The notes: generated by a model not told the origin, from the sequence alone. DNA of 64,000 bases from Ctenosaura bakeri (GCA_948474755.1 CAOLHI010000063.1:1-64000); one strand, 5' to 3'; counted from the stretch's first letter, positions 23,775 through 34,499 are shown. Made by a program: numbers and translations.

Positions 23775-25199
23775 GTGACTGACAATTTGTAAATCTCGTA
23801 TCAGTAGAAATGAACATAGGAAAACCCAGCCTGCAGCAGCCAAACAGAAGCCAGCCCATGAGATGAAACTCAGTTCTGCCTAGAGGACACGTCCTAGTTC
23901 AGTACCAAGCATATTGTAAAGTAAACATTTTGCAAAATAAACAAGAGGAAAAACAGCAATGCAAAACAGAAATCCTATTTGTCTATAGAAAATATTGATT
24001 GGGTAGAAACAGAAGAGTAAGGCTGCAATCCAGTTGTCCTGTAGGTTTGCCCCTGGGGTCATAGGAGACAATGGGGAAAAAACCCACCTTCTGAGCTCTT
24101 AGATGATGCTGAAGCCTCAGAGGATGAAATTGGGTTTTGGGGTCCCCTTTCTGTATCTTCTTGGCCATGACAGGGGTTTCTGTGCTGGCTCCTTCTACAA
24201 GATTGGAATTCTGATATTGTTGGAGTAGGAAAGGGGATGTGATTGTGAATAAGAAGAGGATTTGGACCTAATGGGACCACAGCCTTGTCAATCCCCAATC
24301 ATGTCCCAACACAGAAGGGAATTTATTCCAGTTTTGACTATGATCTCATTGGATTCTCTCTTATTGGAAAGTTTTTTAAAAACGCTCTGCAAGGTGGATT
24401 GGGGTATATCTACCAGGGAAGTCAAAATGAGGGCGTTGCCCCCTCATTAAGAATTCTGCCCCAAATGAAAATTTCCTTCAGTCTCCACATTTCTAGCAAT
24501 CCAGAGGGTGAGCACTGAATATCATTCACATCTTATATTCAGTGTGTTTTCATTCCCTTGGTAAGTTTGCCTGCCCCTTTTATTTGCTTGCTTTAGCTGT
24601 GTTTCTACATGTTCAATTGAGGTGCTAAGTTACTGCAACACTTACAATTTGAGGGCAGGAAAATTTCATTGGAAGGAGAATTCTTATTTGAGGAAGCCAT
24701 GCCCTTGTTTTGCTCCACGTAGCTACAATCTCATCATAAAACTCCACTGCATCCTACTGGCAAAAGCCTAGCAGGACACTGGTACCCCAGCCGCAACAAG
24801 GTCCTTTTCCACACTAACATTTCCCCTCTCTGGAATTTCCATCCTTTTCCCCACTTACTTTACTGGGATGTTGACATGATGTTGACTGATTGTTGCAGTC
24901 TTGTGTTTTCTGTAATGTTTCCTCAGGCATGATTTGTGGTGATTACTATTATTTGTCTGCAATAAATTGCAATTGCAGGCTGAGCCTGTCCAATATGGAC
25001 AAGCAAAGCACTACTTTTAAATGGCCACTATAATGTTAATTAACAATGTCCAGATAATAGTTTTTATCTGTTTCATTGCCTTCTGTGTATCATAACTGCT
25101 GGATAAGTGGTGAATTGCCTTTCTTAGAGCTACACTGAACTCAATGGTATTTATGTCTGAGGGCTCATCCAGACTGGCCAAAAGCCTCTGGATTTGGCA
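23775..25199. other. VAV1: VAV1 intron 13, unassigned sequence
   Basis: No gene or repeat family recognised. Confidence 0.35.
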
Positions 25200-25500
25200 G
25201 GAATCATACAATCACAGAGCTGGATGGGACTACAAGGGCAATCTAGTCCAATCCCCTGCCATGCAGGAGTACACAACTAAAGTACCCTTGAAAGATGCCC
25301 ATCCAACTTCTGTTTAAAGATCTCCAAAAATGGAGAGTCCACCATGCTCCCAAGCAGTCTTTTCCACTGTTGAACAGCTCTTGTAATAAATAAATAAATA
25401 AATACATACATACATACATACATACATACACCAAAAAAAAGTTCCTTCTAATGTTTAGGTGGAACCTCTTTTCTTGAAGTTGCGCCTGTACTTTTTAAGA
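25200..25500 (-). mobile_element. CR1 LINE 3' fragment (minus) with internal microsatellite
   Basis: GAATCATACAATCACAGAGC and CTAGTCCAATCCCCTGCCAT are the CR1 3' end read from the opposite strand. The retroelement text continues after a tetranucleotide repeat with GTTCCTTCTAATGTTTAGGT. Confidence 0.85.
25386..25431. repeat. (AAAT)n(ACAT)n microsatellite
   Basis: Four to five AAAT units followed by about seven TACA units inside the CR1 fragment. Confidence 0.9.
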
Positions 25501-25933
25501 CTATAAAAAATATTCATAAACTATACTGCCTGTCCTGTTCTTTTTCTCATGGATTTCCTGCACTAACTGTGATATTGTAAACCCTGTATGAGATTCTGAC
25601 CGGGAAGTTTTCAGTACAGGCAGAGGTAAAGTCCTATGTTTGTCTCCCTTAGTTCCTTCTGCGCTTCTGAATGGTCCCACTGATGACATGTTGAGTAAGG
25701 GCATCACCTTTTCCATGGAAGTTTTAGGCAATATGATATATCCTGGTCAAGTTCCTATTTCTGTATAAACATTATTTGTGAAACTTGGGTGTGATAGCAA
25801 GAAATTAATATGTCTTAGGTTCCAAGTGTTTTTCTGTCTCTTGAATTTTATACTGTTCCTGCCACTACATTCACTTCCTGTATATTCCCCTGGTCCTTTG
25901 TGTGGATGTTAGGGATTCTTCAGAACCTACCAA

Positions 25934-26132
25934 CAGTTGCGTAGGGTCAGGGGAGCCATGACATCGCCCCAGGCAGCAATGTTTTTGGGGTGTCCCAGCC
26001 CATAGCCACACCCGTGTGCCCCCACGTGCCCTGGCCACACCCCCACACCCCACAGCTCCATACACAGTGGTCATGCCCCTCACACTGTAGTCCCACCCCC
26101 ACCCCCTCCACACACTCCAAGCTCTGCCACTG
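25934..26132. mobile_element. hAT-type non-autonomous element with 8-bp TSD CCTACCAA
   Basis: Starts CAGTTGCGTAGGGTCAGG and ends CCAAGCTCTGCCACTG. CCTACCAA at 25926-25933 is repeated exactly at 26133-26140, the hAT signature. The interior is a C-rich tract (CCACACCCC-type words). It is related to 30817-30991 and 27759-28041. Confidence 0.85.
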
Positions 26133-26364
26133 CCTACCAAGCACAAAGAGATAAACCTACTTTCAGTTCCTCAGTCACTGTGTAAGTCCGCTCTGTTTGG
26201 CTTTCACAGTGACACATGACTGGCTTCATACTAGTGTTGCAGATCCAGTCTGACATGACTGTTAGTGTAAGGCAGCATAAAAGGTTGCTGTCACACTGAT
26301 AGAGTACTGTAATGGTGAATGTCATAACGTACATCCAGAAGAACCCAAGGGAACTTGAAACAAA

Positions 26365-26786
26365 GGCCCTTTCCACACTCTATCTTTTCCCGAAGTTGTC
26401 CAGTGGGGATCCCAGCAACAGCTTTGCCAGGAGGGGAGTGCAACAGGAGCACTCCCCTCTGCACCAGCTGGCTCCCTGCAGAAGGGAGCACGATGGCCAC
26501 GCCTCTTCCTTCTGCAGTGCAGCCGAGTACTTTCCCAGGCTCTCTGCAGCAGGAAGCACAGCCACTGCGCTTTGTGGCTTCCAGAGGACAGCTAAGTCTG
26601 GGATGGTGGTGCGATTGTGTGTCATTGACAAGGAAAACCTGTCAATGATTTGACATTTAATCTGAGATTGCACCGCCTGGGGACAGGAGGAGGACAGGAC
26701 TGTGATGATGTCATGCAGAAGTGTCGTTGTAATCCCATCCTTCTCCCGTCCCTGTGGTGGGGTGGGAGGGCGCTGCAGAAAAGGCC
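26365..26786. mobile_element. GGCC-terminus TIR element, type C, TSD AAA
   Basis: GGCCCTTTCCACACTCTATC to CGCTGCAGAAAAGGCC, flanked by AAA on both sides. It shares its interior plan (CTCTGCACCAGCTGGCTCCC, CCTCTTCCTTCTGCAGTGCA, GATGTCATGCAGAAGTGTCG) with the copy at 29512-29928. Non-autonomous. Confidence 0.87.
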
Positions 26787-26810
26787 AAAGCCAAATGCTG
26801 TGGTGACTCT

Positions 26811-26990
26811 GGCCATTTCCACACGAGACTGTTGTAGCGCGATGATTCCACTTGCAACTTCCTATGGAATCCTGGGGTTTGAAGTTTTGGGAGGGGCCAG
26901 CCGGCCCCTCCCAAAACTGCAACCCCCAGGATTCCATAGGAGGTTGAAGGTGGAATCAGCGCGCTATAACAGTCTTGTGCGGAAATGGCC
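26811..26990. mobile_element. Palindromic TIR element, type A, 180 bp
   Basis: GGCCATTTCCACACGAGACT to CTTGTGCGGAAATGGCC with no spacer at the centre (GGGGCCAGCCGGCCCC). It has the same 180-bp length as the perfect palindrome at 56456 but several mismatches between the arms. The flanks TCT/CCG do not match. Confidence 0.88.
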
Positions 26991-27137
26991 CCGTTCTGTA
27001 TTAAGATGTTTTAAGTAACCTCTGCTTCTTCTGAAGAGCTTCTAGGGTCTATTTAATCCCTGAGAACATTTACAAAATGCATTTGTTCTATCTGTCAGCT
27101 TTTCTGAAGTTTCTCAAGTTAAAAAAATCTCTCATAG

Positions 27138-27270
27138 GTATGCTTTCCTTCTGGATAAAGCTTTTCTCATCTGTAAGCGAAAAGGAGATTCATATGAAAT
27201 GAAGAAATTTGTTGATCTGTCCAACTACCAAGTTCAAGATGATGCTTCTGCTGAAAAGGACAACAAGAAG
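27138..27270 (+). CDS. VAV1: VAV1 exon (human exon 14 equivalent), PH domain core
   Basis: Encodes residues 423-466, YAFLLDKAFLICKRKGDSYE through EKDNKK, covering several PH beta strands and the basic KRKGD loop. Acceptor ATCTCTCATAG, donor AAG|GTAATA. Two TIR elements (26365-26786 and 26811-26990) lie just upstream, the nearer ending 147 bases before this exon. Confidence 0.95.
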
Positions 27271-27516
27271 GTAATATCTGGATACATCTTTTTGAGGGGA
27301 AAAGGGTAAGAAAAGAATGGGAGCCATGGGAACTCCACCCACCCTATAGAAAAAATATGTTTTGCTTAAATTCAGCAGATCGACTCTGTTCTTGCAGTTC
27401 ACATGGTACCACTCAAAGGGGACTATGAGCACAAGAGGGTGCTCATATCAAAATGTCCCAAACAATATTTTATTCTAAAAGGACGCCCTCCCCCCATCCC
27501 CCTTTTTTCCTGTCAG

Positions 27517-27626
27517 TGGACTCACATGTTTCTCCTAATTGAACTTAATGGACCCTCGGGCTATGAACTGTACTTCAAGACACGGGAGTTGAAAAAGAAG
27601 TGGATGGAACAGTTTGAAATGGCACT
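27517..27626 (+). CDS. VAV1: VAV1 exon (human exon 15 equivalent), PH C-terminal helix
   Basis: Encodes residues 467-502, WTHMFLLIELNGPSGYELYF to FEMA, with leucine 503 split CT|C. It ends with the PH C-terminal helix KTRELKKKWMEQF; the near-invariant PH tryptophan is W495. Acceptor TTCCTGTCAG, donor CT|GTAAGT. The intron before it is only 246 bases. Confidence 0.95.
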
Positions 27627-27758
27627 GTAAGTCCCTTTGACTCCTGTAGCTCCTACCTGTTAAGGATTAATCTGTCTCTGGCAAACCTATTAGAAATAGT
27701 TTTGGTGCATAGTTTTGGCCCATAGGGTTCAGGAGAGTGGAGACAAAACACTGCCTGA

Positions 27759-28041
27759 CAGCGGCGTACTGAGGCTCAACAGTGCCCAGGACATGGGGAA
27801 AGGGGAGCAGCGGTGGGTGGGGCGAGTGACAGTGGGGGTGGAGCAAGTGGCAGATGGAGGTGGGCAGTGAGAGTGGCAGGCAGGGGCGAGGTGAGCGGTG
27901 GCAGGAGGGGGAGGGCAAGCAGTAGAAGTGGGGGGGCAAGTGGCAGTCGGGGGGCAGGTGGGGGTTCCTCTTTTTTGTGCTTCCCCTGACATTGGTGCCC
28001 GGGGCATGCACTCCAGTTGCCCCACTCTAGATCCGCCTCTG
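27759..28041. mobile_element. hAT-type element with G-rich core, 8-bp TSD CTGCCTGA
   Basis: Starts CAGCGGCGTACTGAGGC and ends AGATCCGCCTCTG. CTGCCTGA at 27751-27758 recurs exactly at 28042-28049. The core (about 27790-27970) is a degenerate G-rich minisatellite with many GGGG runs and words like GGCAAGTGGCAG, with possible G-quadruplexes. It lies in the intron between the last PH exon and the first C1 exon. Confidence 0.82.
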
Positions 28042-28483
28042 CTGCCTGAAGATTGGAATGTCTAGGGGGACAGGCAGGCAGGAGGACAAAAGTCATGGAA
28101 ATGTCAGTTTTGAAGAAAGAAGGCTTTTCTGATCCTCCCTTCCATAAACATCCTGCATGCTTTACTGTAAATGGCAGCTGAATGATTCACAGCAGCCCAG
28201 CTGGATTCATGGGTCCAAATGTGCCTGGGAACAAGGCTACAAGTTGAGATAGTGTCACTCTAAATTAACTACACCAAACTGGAGTGTGGAAAACAGCTTC
28301 TGATGAATAGGGTAAACAAATAAGAAGAAAAGTGAGGAAGTAAATTTACTATCAGAAAATCAAAGCATTAATCCATTTCAAGAGGGCTCAGTCTTTTCTT
28401 TTGCAAGGCAGGTGGGAGAGCCTTGCCTTCTCGTTGCTGTTCGTGAACCTTAATGACTGTCTGTTTCTCACTCCCTGTTGCAG

Positions 28484-28585
28484 CTCCAATATTTACCCTG
28501 AAAATGCTTTGGCAAATAGACATGAATTTCACATGTACTCCTTTGAGGAGACCACTTCTTGCAAAGCCTGTCAGATGCTTCTGAG
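28484..28585 (+). CDS. VAV1: VAV1 exon (human exon 16 equivalent), C1 domain first half
   Basis: Encodes residues 504-536, [20 protein letters not shown] then [13 protein letters not shown], with arginine 537 split AG|A. H516, C529 and C532 are the first zinc ligands of the atypical C1 (cysteine-rich) domain. In VAV proteins this domain supports the DH-PH fold and does not bind diacylglycerol. Acceptor CTGTTGCAG, donor GAG|GTATGT. Confidence 0.95.
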
Positions 28586-28908
28586 GTATGTACGCTACCA
28601 CTCTCTGCCTAAGCACTGGTTAGGGCAACAAGCCTGCATAATACAGCTGCCAGTTTTACATGACTCCATTTTTCAGACTGAAGCTAAATATGAGTGGAAC
28701 TGTTAATGCAGGAAAGCTCTTTGTAAGTGTTTTTCTTGCTTTTGGAACATGGAGAGTCAATTGATATAAACCATTATCTGGAATCACATCTGTCGAACTT
28801 TAGTATGCAGAAGAAGGTAGTCCTGTAAGAGAGTCAAGAAGGATTTCACTTTATACTGAGGAGTCAAATGTATGAGGTTCTTCCTCTCTTCCTCCCATTT
28901 GGACACAG

Positions 28909-29006
28909 AGGGACCTTCTATCAAGGCTATCGCTGCAGCAAATGCCGATCCCCTGCTCACAAGGAATGTCTGGGCCGAGTGTCACTCTGTGGGAAGTCCA
29001 GCTCAG
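28909..29006 (+). CDS. VAV1: VAV1 exon (human exon 17 equivalent), C1 domain second half
   Basis: Encodes residues 538-569, GTFYQGYRCSKCRSPAHKEC then LGRVSLCGKSSS. It supplies the remaining C1 zinc ligands in the C-x2-C, H-x2-C and terminal C pattern. The acceptor is GACACAG at 28902-28908. A start two bases later (CACAGAG) would break the frame of G-T-F-Y. Donor TCAG|GTAAGT leaves phase 1. Confidence 0.93.
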
Positions 29007-29429
29007 GTAAGTTTCTAATCTCCTGAGAGTATTGGTGAGGTCCTTTAAGGATAGCAGGGAGGTCTATGCCCATGTCTTAACCTCCTGCTGCTATGTCCAG
29101 CATCCTAAAGACAGAGACTCTTTGACAGGAGTAGGGGAACTTTTTCCATTCACATGTTTTGGACTACAACTCCCATGGGAGAGGACGTGGAAGCCCATCC
29201 ACCCCAAATGTCCCTCCTGAAGTAAGAATGGACTGGCTGTGGATCTCACTGGCCTTCACTCACCCTACCTATGGATGTATACATATATGGTGGAGGGTGT
29301 GGGGTTTATTTAGTAATATATTTAGAAATATAACATCTCACCTACTTTTCATTAAACTTCCTGGCTGCTGTCTTTCAGCCCAGGTCACCTCAACTCAATA
29401 TTTCTGGACATGATATGATGAGGCACCAG

Positions 29430-29975
29430 AAGGTAGCAGTGGGCAATAAGATTCTGATCTCAGCTCTGTTATAGACTCTCTGTGTGATCTTGGACAAGTT
29501 GCTGTCTTTTAGGCCCTTTCCACAGGATGACACTCTCATGCGTTGTCCCATTGCAATCTTGGCAGCACCTCTGCCGGGATGGGAGTGTGTCCCTAGTGCT
29601 TCTCTCCGCACCTGACTGGCTACCTGCAGAAGTGAGTGCAAGGGACACACCCCTTCCTTCTGCACTATAGCCAGCCTTCTTTTCATGCTGCAGTGGAAAA
29701 GGAAGTGCATGATCACGCTTCCAGCCCTTTTGCGTGAACAGCTGTGAAGGAAGGCTTGCACAATCAGCAGTTGCTGACGGAGCTTTTCTATCAATGATAC
29801 ACCCTGTGATTGCACCAACTGGTGACGTGAGAAGGGTGGGACCACAACAACGTCATGTAGAAGCATCATTGCAGTCCTGCTCCTCTCATGTCCCTGGGCT
29901 GAGAGGATACTGCCCTGCGGAAAGGGCCTTAGTCTCGATCCTTACCTCTATAACTGCAAAAGGAAAACTGGGGAG
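29430..29975 (+). mobile_element. MIR/CORE-like SINE piece split by a type C element
   Basis: GATCTCAGCTCTGTTATAGA, TGTGTGATCTTGGACAAGTT and, after the insertion, TTAGTCTCGATCCTTACCTC resemble the core of MIR-type SINEs. The insertion 29512-29928 sits in the middle. Confidence 0.6.
29512..29928. mobile_element. GGCC-terminus TIR element, type C, TSD TTA
   Basis: GGCCCTTTCCACAGGATGAC to CCCTGCGGAAAGGGCC, flanked by TTA at 29509-29511 and 29929-29931. The second copy of the family is at 26365, with the same domain order and about the same length (417 against 422). Confidence 0.87.
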
Positions 29976-29999
29976 GCCCCTGCTAAGCAAAAGTTTATT

Positions 30000-30175
30000 T
30001 ACTCTGGCTTTGCGTACTTATAGATTATAAACCTTGGGGATGTCACACTCTTTTGACCTAAAGTGAAGGCAATGGCAAACCTTATTTGAATAAATCTTGT
30101 CAAGGAAACTCTATGAGAGGATCTCCACAGATTAGAGTCCACTTGAAGACACATAAAAACAACAAGAATAACATT
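30000..30175 (+). mobile_element. Old tRNA-SINE 3' part
   Basis: AAGGCAATGGCAAACC, ATCTTGTCAAGGAAACTCTA and the tail CCACTTGAAGACACATAAAA then ACAACAAG match the body and tail of the SINE family here, with many substitutions. Confidence 0.65.
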
Positions 30176-30816
30176 TATAAAGAAATTGTATGAACTACAG
30201 ATTTACTTGGGTTTTATCTCACTCCCAAGAAGTCATTGAAATGGTCTTCTTTCTGTCACCCTCCTCCTCCTTCCTTGTTGACCCCAATCACCAGCCATGC
30301 CAAAGATTTTATTTTATTACCAGCAGATCCTTAATTATTTAACATACCTTGAGGCTTAGCCTCATATAATCCTTACAAACCAGTAGTTTGATATGCCTTA
30401 CTTCAAACAAACACATTTGTTTAGTCAGCCTTCTGCGATGCTGTCTTTCACCAGAGATTTGCTACTTACTCTTACATTTTAAAAAAACCCACATATTTTT
30501 TAGTTCCTGTAATATAATGAGCATAATCCATGTCATCATACACTCCTATGTATTCCAGTTTTGAGAACCAGGTTTTAAAGTCGTTTGTACAATTTGATCA
30601 GTTTCTCAGTAGATGAATAGGTAAAGGAAATTCTGGGCTCCTTTCTAATGTAATTTATCAGCAAACACTTGCAGACAGTGGCATAAAATTTGGGTTTTGT
30701 GGAATAAAATGGAACAAAACTAATGCAGAATGGTTATACAACTTCTAAGGTGGTGGTTCATAGTTGACAGAGCTTTCTTGAGATTCTCCCTTCTGGATAC
30801 ACTTTTCAAAGCAAAG
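30176..30816. other. VAV1: VAV1 intron 17, unassigned sequence
   Basis: AT-rich, nothing recognised. Confidence 0.35.
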
Positions 30817-30991
30817 TAGTTGTGTAGGAAGTTGGGGGGGTGATTCGCCCCGGGTGGCAGTGTTTCTGGGGTGTCTCAGCCCATAGCCCATCCTGTGCAC
30901 TGTAGCCATGCCCCACACATAGTGGCCACACCCCTCATGCCATGGCCCCCCCTTCCCACCCCCTCTCCATACACTCCAAGCTCCGCCACTG
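30817..30991. mobile_element. hAT-type element, near-perfect 8-bp TSD
   Basis: Ends CCAAGCTCCGCCACTG like the element at 25934, and shares CCCGGGTGGCAGTGTTTCTG and GGGGTGTCTCAGCCCATAGC with it. Flanks AAGCAAAG and AAGCCAAG differ at one base. Confidence 0.8.
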
Positions 30992-31052
30992 AAGCCAAGA
31001 GGTGGCCACAAGGCTGCTTTCTTTCTGTGGGACTGTCTCGGTGGTAGTCTAC

Positions 31053-31219
31053 GGCCATTTCCACACTAAACTGCTATAGTGCTACTATTCCACTTTCAAC
31101 ATCCTATGGAAACCTGGGGTTTGCAGTTTAGGGATGGACCTTTGAGGATATTGGAAGTAGAATAATAGGATGTTGAAAGTGGAATAATAGCACTGTAACA
31201 GTCTAGTGTGGAAATGGCC
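31053..31219. mobile_element. Palindromic TIR element, type A, TSD TAC
   Basis: GGCCATTTCCACACTAAACT to CTAGTGTGGAAATGGCC, with TAC at 31050-31052 and 31220-31222. The arms are disturbed by a short internal duplication (GAATAATAGGATG / GAATAATAGCAC). It ends 90 bases before the 23-bp VAV1 microexon. Confidence 0.88.
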
Positions 31220-31309
31220 TACCTCTGTCCATTTCATTTTAACATCTATTCCTTTTCCCCTCCACTGTGCCTATTATAATGTTTCCTTGTTTTTGTCTGT
31301 TTAATGCAG

Positions 31310-31332
31310 ATTCTGGATCTACCATGAAAAAG
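31310..31332 (+). CDS. VAV1: VAV1 23-bp microexon (human exon 18 equivalent), C1-SH3 linker
   Basis: Encodes the split aspartate 570 followed by SGSTMKK (571-577). Acceptor TTTAATGCAG, donor AAG|GTAAAA. The T-M-K-K core matches the human linker, and using this donor keeps the linker exactly the human length. A second, stronger-looking donor 12 bases downstream (AAA|GTAAGA at 31345) is also in frame and would add VKQK. Confidence 0.88.
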
Positions 31333-31854
31333 GTAAAACAGAAAGTAAGAAAGAAATAATATTTTCATTTTATGAAAAGATTATTGCTGGGTTTGAATGT
31401 AACAGTAGTCAAAGGAGGAAACTGAACTTTGACTCAGCACATGTTTCTGTTTTAACAGTAAGATTGCATGGTGTGAAAAATGTGTTTTAAAAAAATAATT
31501 GATGGAGATCAGGGGACTGACTGCTTAGCCTCCCTCCCCCATGTGCCAGTTCCCCCCTTCCAACCCTCTGCCCCAATCTGCCACCCATAGCTACATTTAT
31601 TCTCAGAACCAAGTGGGGGGCAGGCCAAGGAAGAAGCAGATGGGAGAATTGACAAGGGTTGAGAAACTGGACTGCTTCTTACTTCAACTGCCTTTTTCCT
31701 CACATTACTGAGAAGGAAAACAAACATGTGGTTGGGAATGTAATGTTTGCCCTGTGATACGTAGTTCTTTACAAAAAAAATTACTAACAGGTCATGTGCA
31801 CTTTAATGTGTTCCAAAAGGAGAATTCACATTTTTGTAAGAGGTCTGTATACTT

Positions 31855-32062
31855 GGAGAGAGCCAATGTGGTGTAGTAGTCGGAGGATTGGACTACAACC
31901 TTGGAGACCAGGGTTCAGTTCCCCACTCAGCAATGGAAACCCCCTGGGGGACCTTGGGTGTGTCACACACTCTCAGCCCCAGAAACCCCCATGATAGGTT
32001 TGCCTTCAGGTTGCCATAAATTGGGAATGACTTGAAAACACACAATAACAACAACAACATAC
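31855..32062 (+). mobile_element. Full-length tRNA-SINE
   Basis: GAGAGCCAATGTGGTGTAGT (A-box region), GGTTCAGTTCCCC (B-box), ACCTTGGGTGTGTCACACAC, and tail TGACTTGAAAACACACAATA then ACAACAACAAC. It is the most complete copy in the window. Confidence 0.9.
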
Positions 32063-32778
32063 TGGGCAGCCAACAAGCAGAGAGCAAACAGGCTAAGCAG
32101 ATAATAAGTTAAATGAGTGTTACAAACTCATTACAAACTCATTTTCCTAACATGGATCCCTTGGATTATCATTCTTCCATTTCACATGCCATGCTGTGTA
32201 GAAGTTACTATTGTTCCCCTCCCCTTTCTCTTTAATCCCCCATTTTTTTCAATTTCATGTCTTCTTAATTTGTAAAAATTCCTGGTGCAGGGACATGTTT
32301 TAGTCTTGCCACAAAAGCGGCAAGGTCTTTATTACTTTATTTTTATTTACCCCAAGTCGCATTGTGTTTCTACCTCTTCTTCCATCATATCTCCACTTCC
32401 TATGGAACACTTTTTCTGTTCCAGCCTTTTTAGTCCTTAGACTCCTGATTCTGAATCCTTAGCCTTATCTGCTTTGTACTGCTTTTCTGACAACAGCATA
32501 TAGTTCTCCCTTTCTATATACCTTGTATGAGGATTTTTTGCTTGAAAAATGATCTTTTACTTTTACTGTGGGAAGTGCTATAGATTAAACCATCTTCCTC
32601 ATAATTTTGCATACTTGTGAATGTTGTATGCCCAAAATACAACTGTTACTACAACTTGAGTACTGAATCAATGGCAACTTCTTAAGCCAACTCTTTGGTC
32701 CATTAAAATGGGGCTAACAACTGGATTTAGGCATATGGCATCCCTGCCAGTGAAGGGGTTCTTGAAAGAAGAAGAGAC
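32063..32778. other. VAV1: VAV1 intron 18, unassigned sequence
   Basis: Nothing recognised between the SINE and the CR1 copy. Confidence 0.35.
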
Positions 32779-34095
32779 TCACATAGAATCATAGAATCAT
32801 AGAAATTCAGAGTTGGAAGAGACCACACAGGCCATCCAGTCCAACCCCCTGCCATGCAGGAACACCCTCAAATCAATCCCGACAGATGGCCATCAAGCCT
32901 CTGCTTAAAAACCTCCAAGGAAGGAGACTCCACTACACTCCGAGGCAGCAGATTCCACTGCCGGACAGCCCTGACTGTCAGGAAGTTCTTCCTGAGGTTC
33001 AGGTGGAATCTCCTTTCCTGCAGCTTGAATCCATTGCTCCTTGTCCTGGTCTCTGGAGCAGCAGAAAACAAGTCCCCTCCTTCCTCTACGTGGCATCCCT
33101 TCAAATATTTAAACATTGCTATCATGTCCCCTCTTAACCTCCTCTTCTGCAGACTAAACATACCCAGCTCTCTAAGTCTATCCTCATAGGGCATGGCTTC
33201 CAGGCCTCTCACCATTTTGGTCGCCCTCCTCTGGACTTGCTCCAGCTTGTCAATATCCTTCTTCAATTGGGGTGCCCAGAACTGGACACAGTATTCAAGA
33301 TGGGGTCTAACCAAAGCAGAGTAGAGTGGTACCAGTACCTCCCTCGATCTAGACACCATACTCCTATTGATGCAGCCAAGAATTGCATTGGCTTTCTTGG
33401 CTGCCGCATCACACTGCTGACTCATGTTCAGCTTGTGGTCTATGAAGACTCCTAGATCCCTTTCACACGTACTGCTATCCAGCCACGTGTCCCCCATCCT
33501 ATATTTGTGGATTCCATTATTTCTGCCTAAGTGTAGGACCTTACATTTCTCTCTGTTGAATTTCATTTTGTTCGCCCTGGCCCAGCTCTCCAATCTATCC
33601 AGGTCCTTTTACCTTTTTATTGTTTTTAATGTCTCTGGCCAGCCTAAGCTCGTTCTGTGCTTTAGCCTTTCTGACTTCCTCCCTACATCTCCTAGCTACT
33701 TGCTTAAATTCTTCTTTGGTGGTTTCCCCCTTCTTCCATTTCCTATACATGTTTCTCTTAACTCTTAGCTCAGCTGAGAGTTCTTTAGTCAACCATTCTG
33801 GTTTCTTCAGATGCCTTCCATTTTTCCTCCTTAATGGCACTGTTTTAGACTGTGCCTTCAGTATCTCCTTTTTAAGGAACTCCCATGCCTCCTGAACTCC
33901 TTTCCCTTTCACTATTCCTGACCAGGGAATTCCAGCCAGCAGCTCCCTAAGTTTACAGAAGTTCGCTTTTTTAAAATCTAAGATGAGTGTCTGGCTACCC
34001 TTATCTTCTCCTTCCCACTAAATGCTAAATTCCAACAGGGCATGGTCACTCCCCCCTAAAGATCCAACCACTTCTACCTCATTCACATGCTACCA
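32779..34095 (-). mobile_element. CR1 LINE, 3' 1.3 kb (minus), internally deleted
   Basis: The left end has the CR1 3' repeat (TCATAGAATCATAGAATCAT on the + strand). The minus ORF 33593-32868 encodes the CR1 polymerase C-terminal region ([58 protein letters not shown]). The next ORF, 33912-33595, encodes a region from before the reverse-transcriptase core (NMYRKWKKGETTKEEFKQVA). The two join at about 33600 with most of the RT missing, so the copy is dead. Its 241-codon uninterrupted ORF suggests fairly recent insertion. Confidence 0.93.
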
Positions 34096-34199
34096 CCAGC
34101 AGCTGACTTCTTTTATGTGTATATTTTGTATAGTTTGGTGAAACACAGAAAGACATGTTCATAATGATGAACTCTTTCTGAAACCAAGATTGTGGCTAG

Positions 34200-34425
34200 A
34201 GTTCTTTTCACACTACGTAGTTATAGTGCTATGATTCCACTGTCACAGCCATGATTCCATTCTGTGGAATCCTGGGATTGGCTGTTTAGGGAGGGACGTT
34301 TAGAATCCTCAGCCAGGGAGCTCTTCTTGTGCCTCCCTAAACTACAAACCCCAGGATTCCATGGGAGGCAGCCATGGCAGGTAAAGTGGAATCATAGTTC
34401 TACAGTTCTGTAGTGTGAAAGGGCC
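34200..34425. mobile_element. Short TIR element, type B
   Basis: CTTTTCACACTACGTAGTTA to CTGTAGTGTGAAAGGGCC, with inverted internal halves around a spacer AGCCAGGGAGCTC. The left terminus is mutated and no clean duplication is seen. It ends 74 bases before the VAV1 exon at 34500. Confidence 0.75.
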
Positions 34426-34499
34426 CTAGTTATCTGTATCCTGTTTCCTCTCACCTTGTTCTTGTTACCTGAATCAAATTCTCTGTGTTTTCTATACAG

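Noticed and set aside
27776..28096. Proline-rich ORFs on the minus strand
   Set aside because: Translation of the G-rich minisatellite core of a hAT-type element.
32868..33593. Clean 241-aa ORF as a host gene
   Set aside because: It is the CR1 polymerase C-terminal region, repeated in several broken copies in the window.
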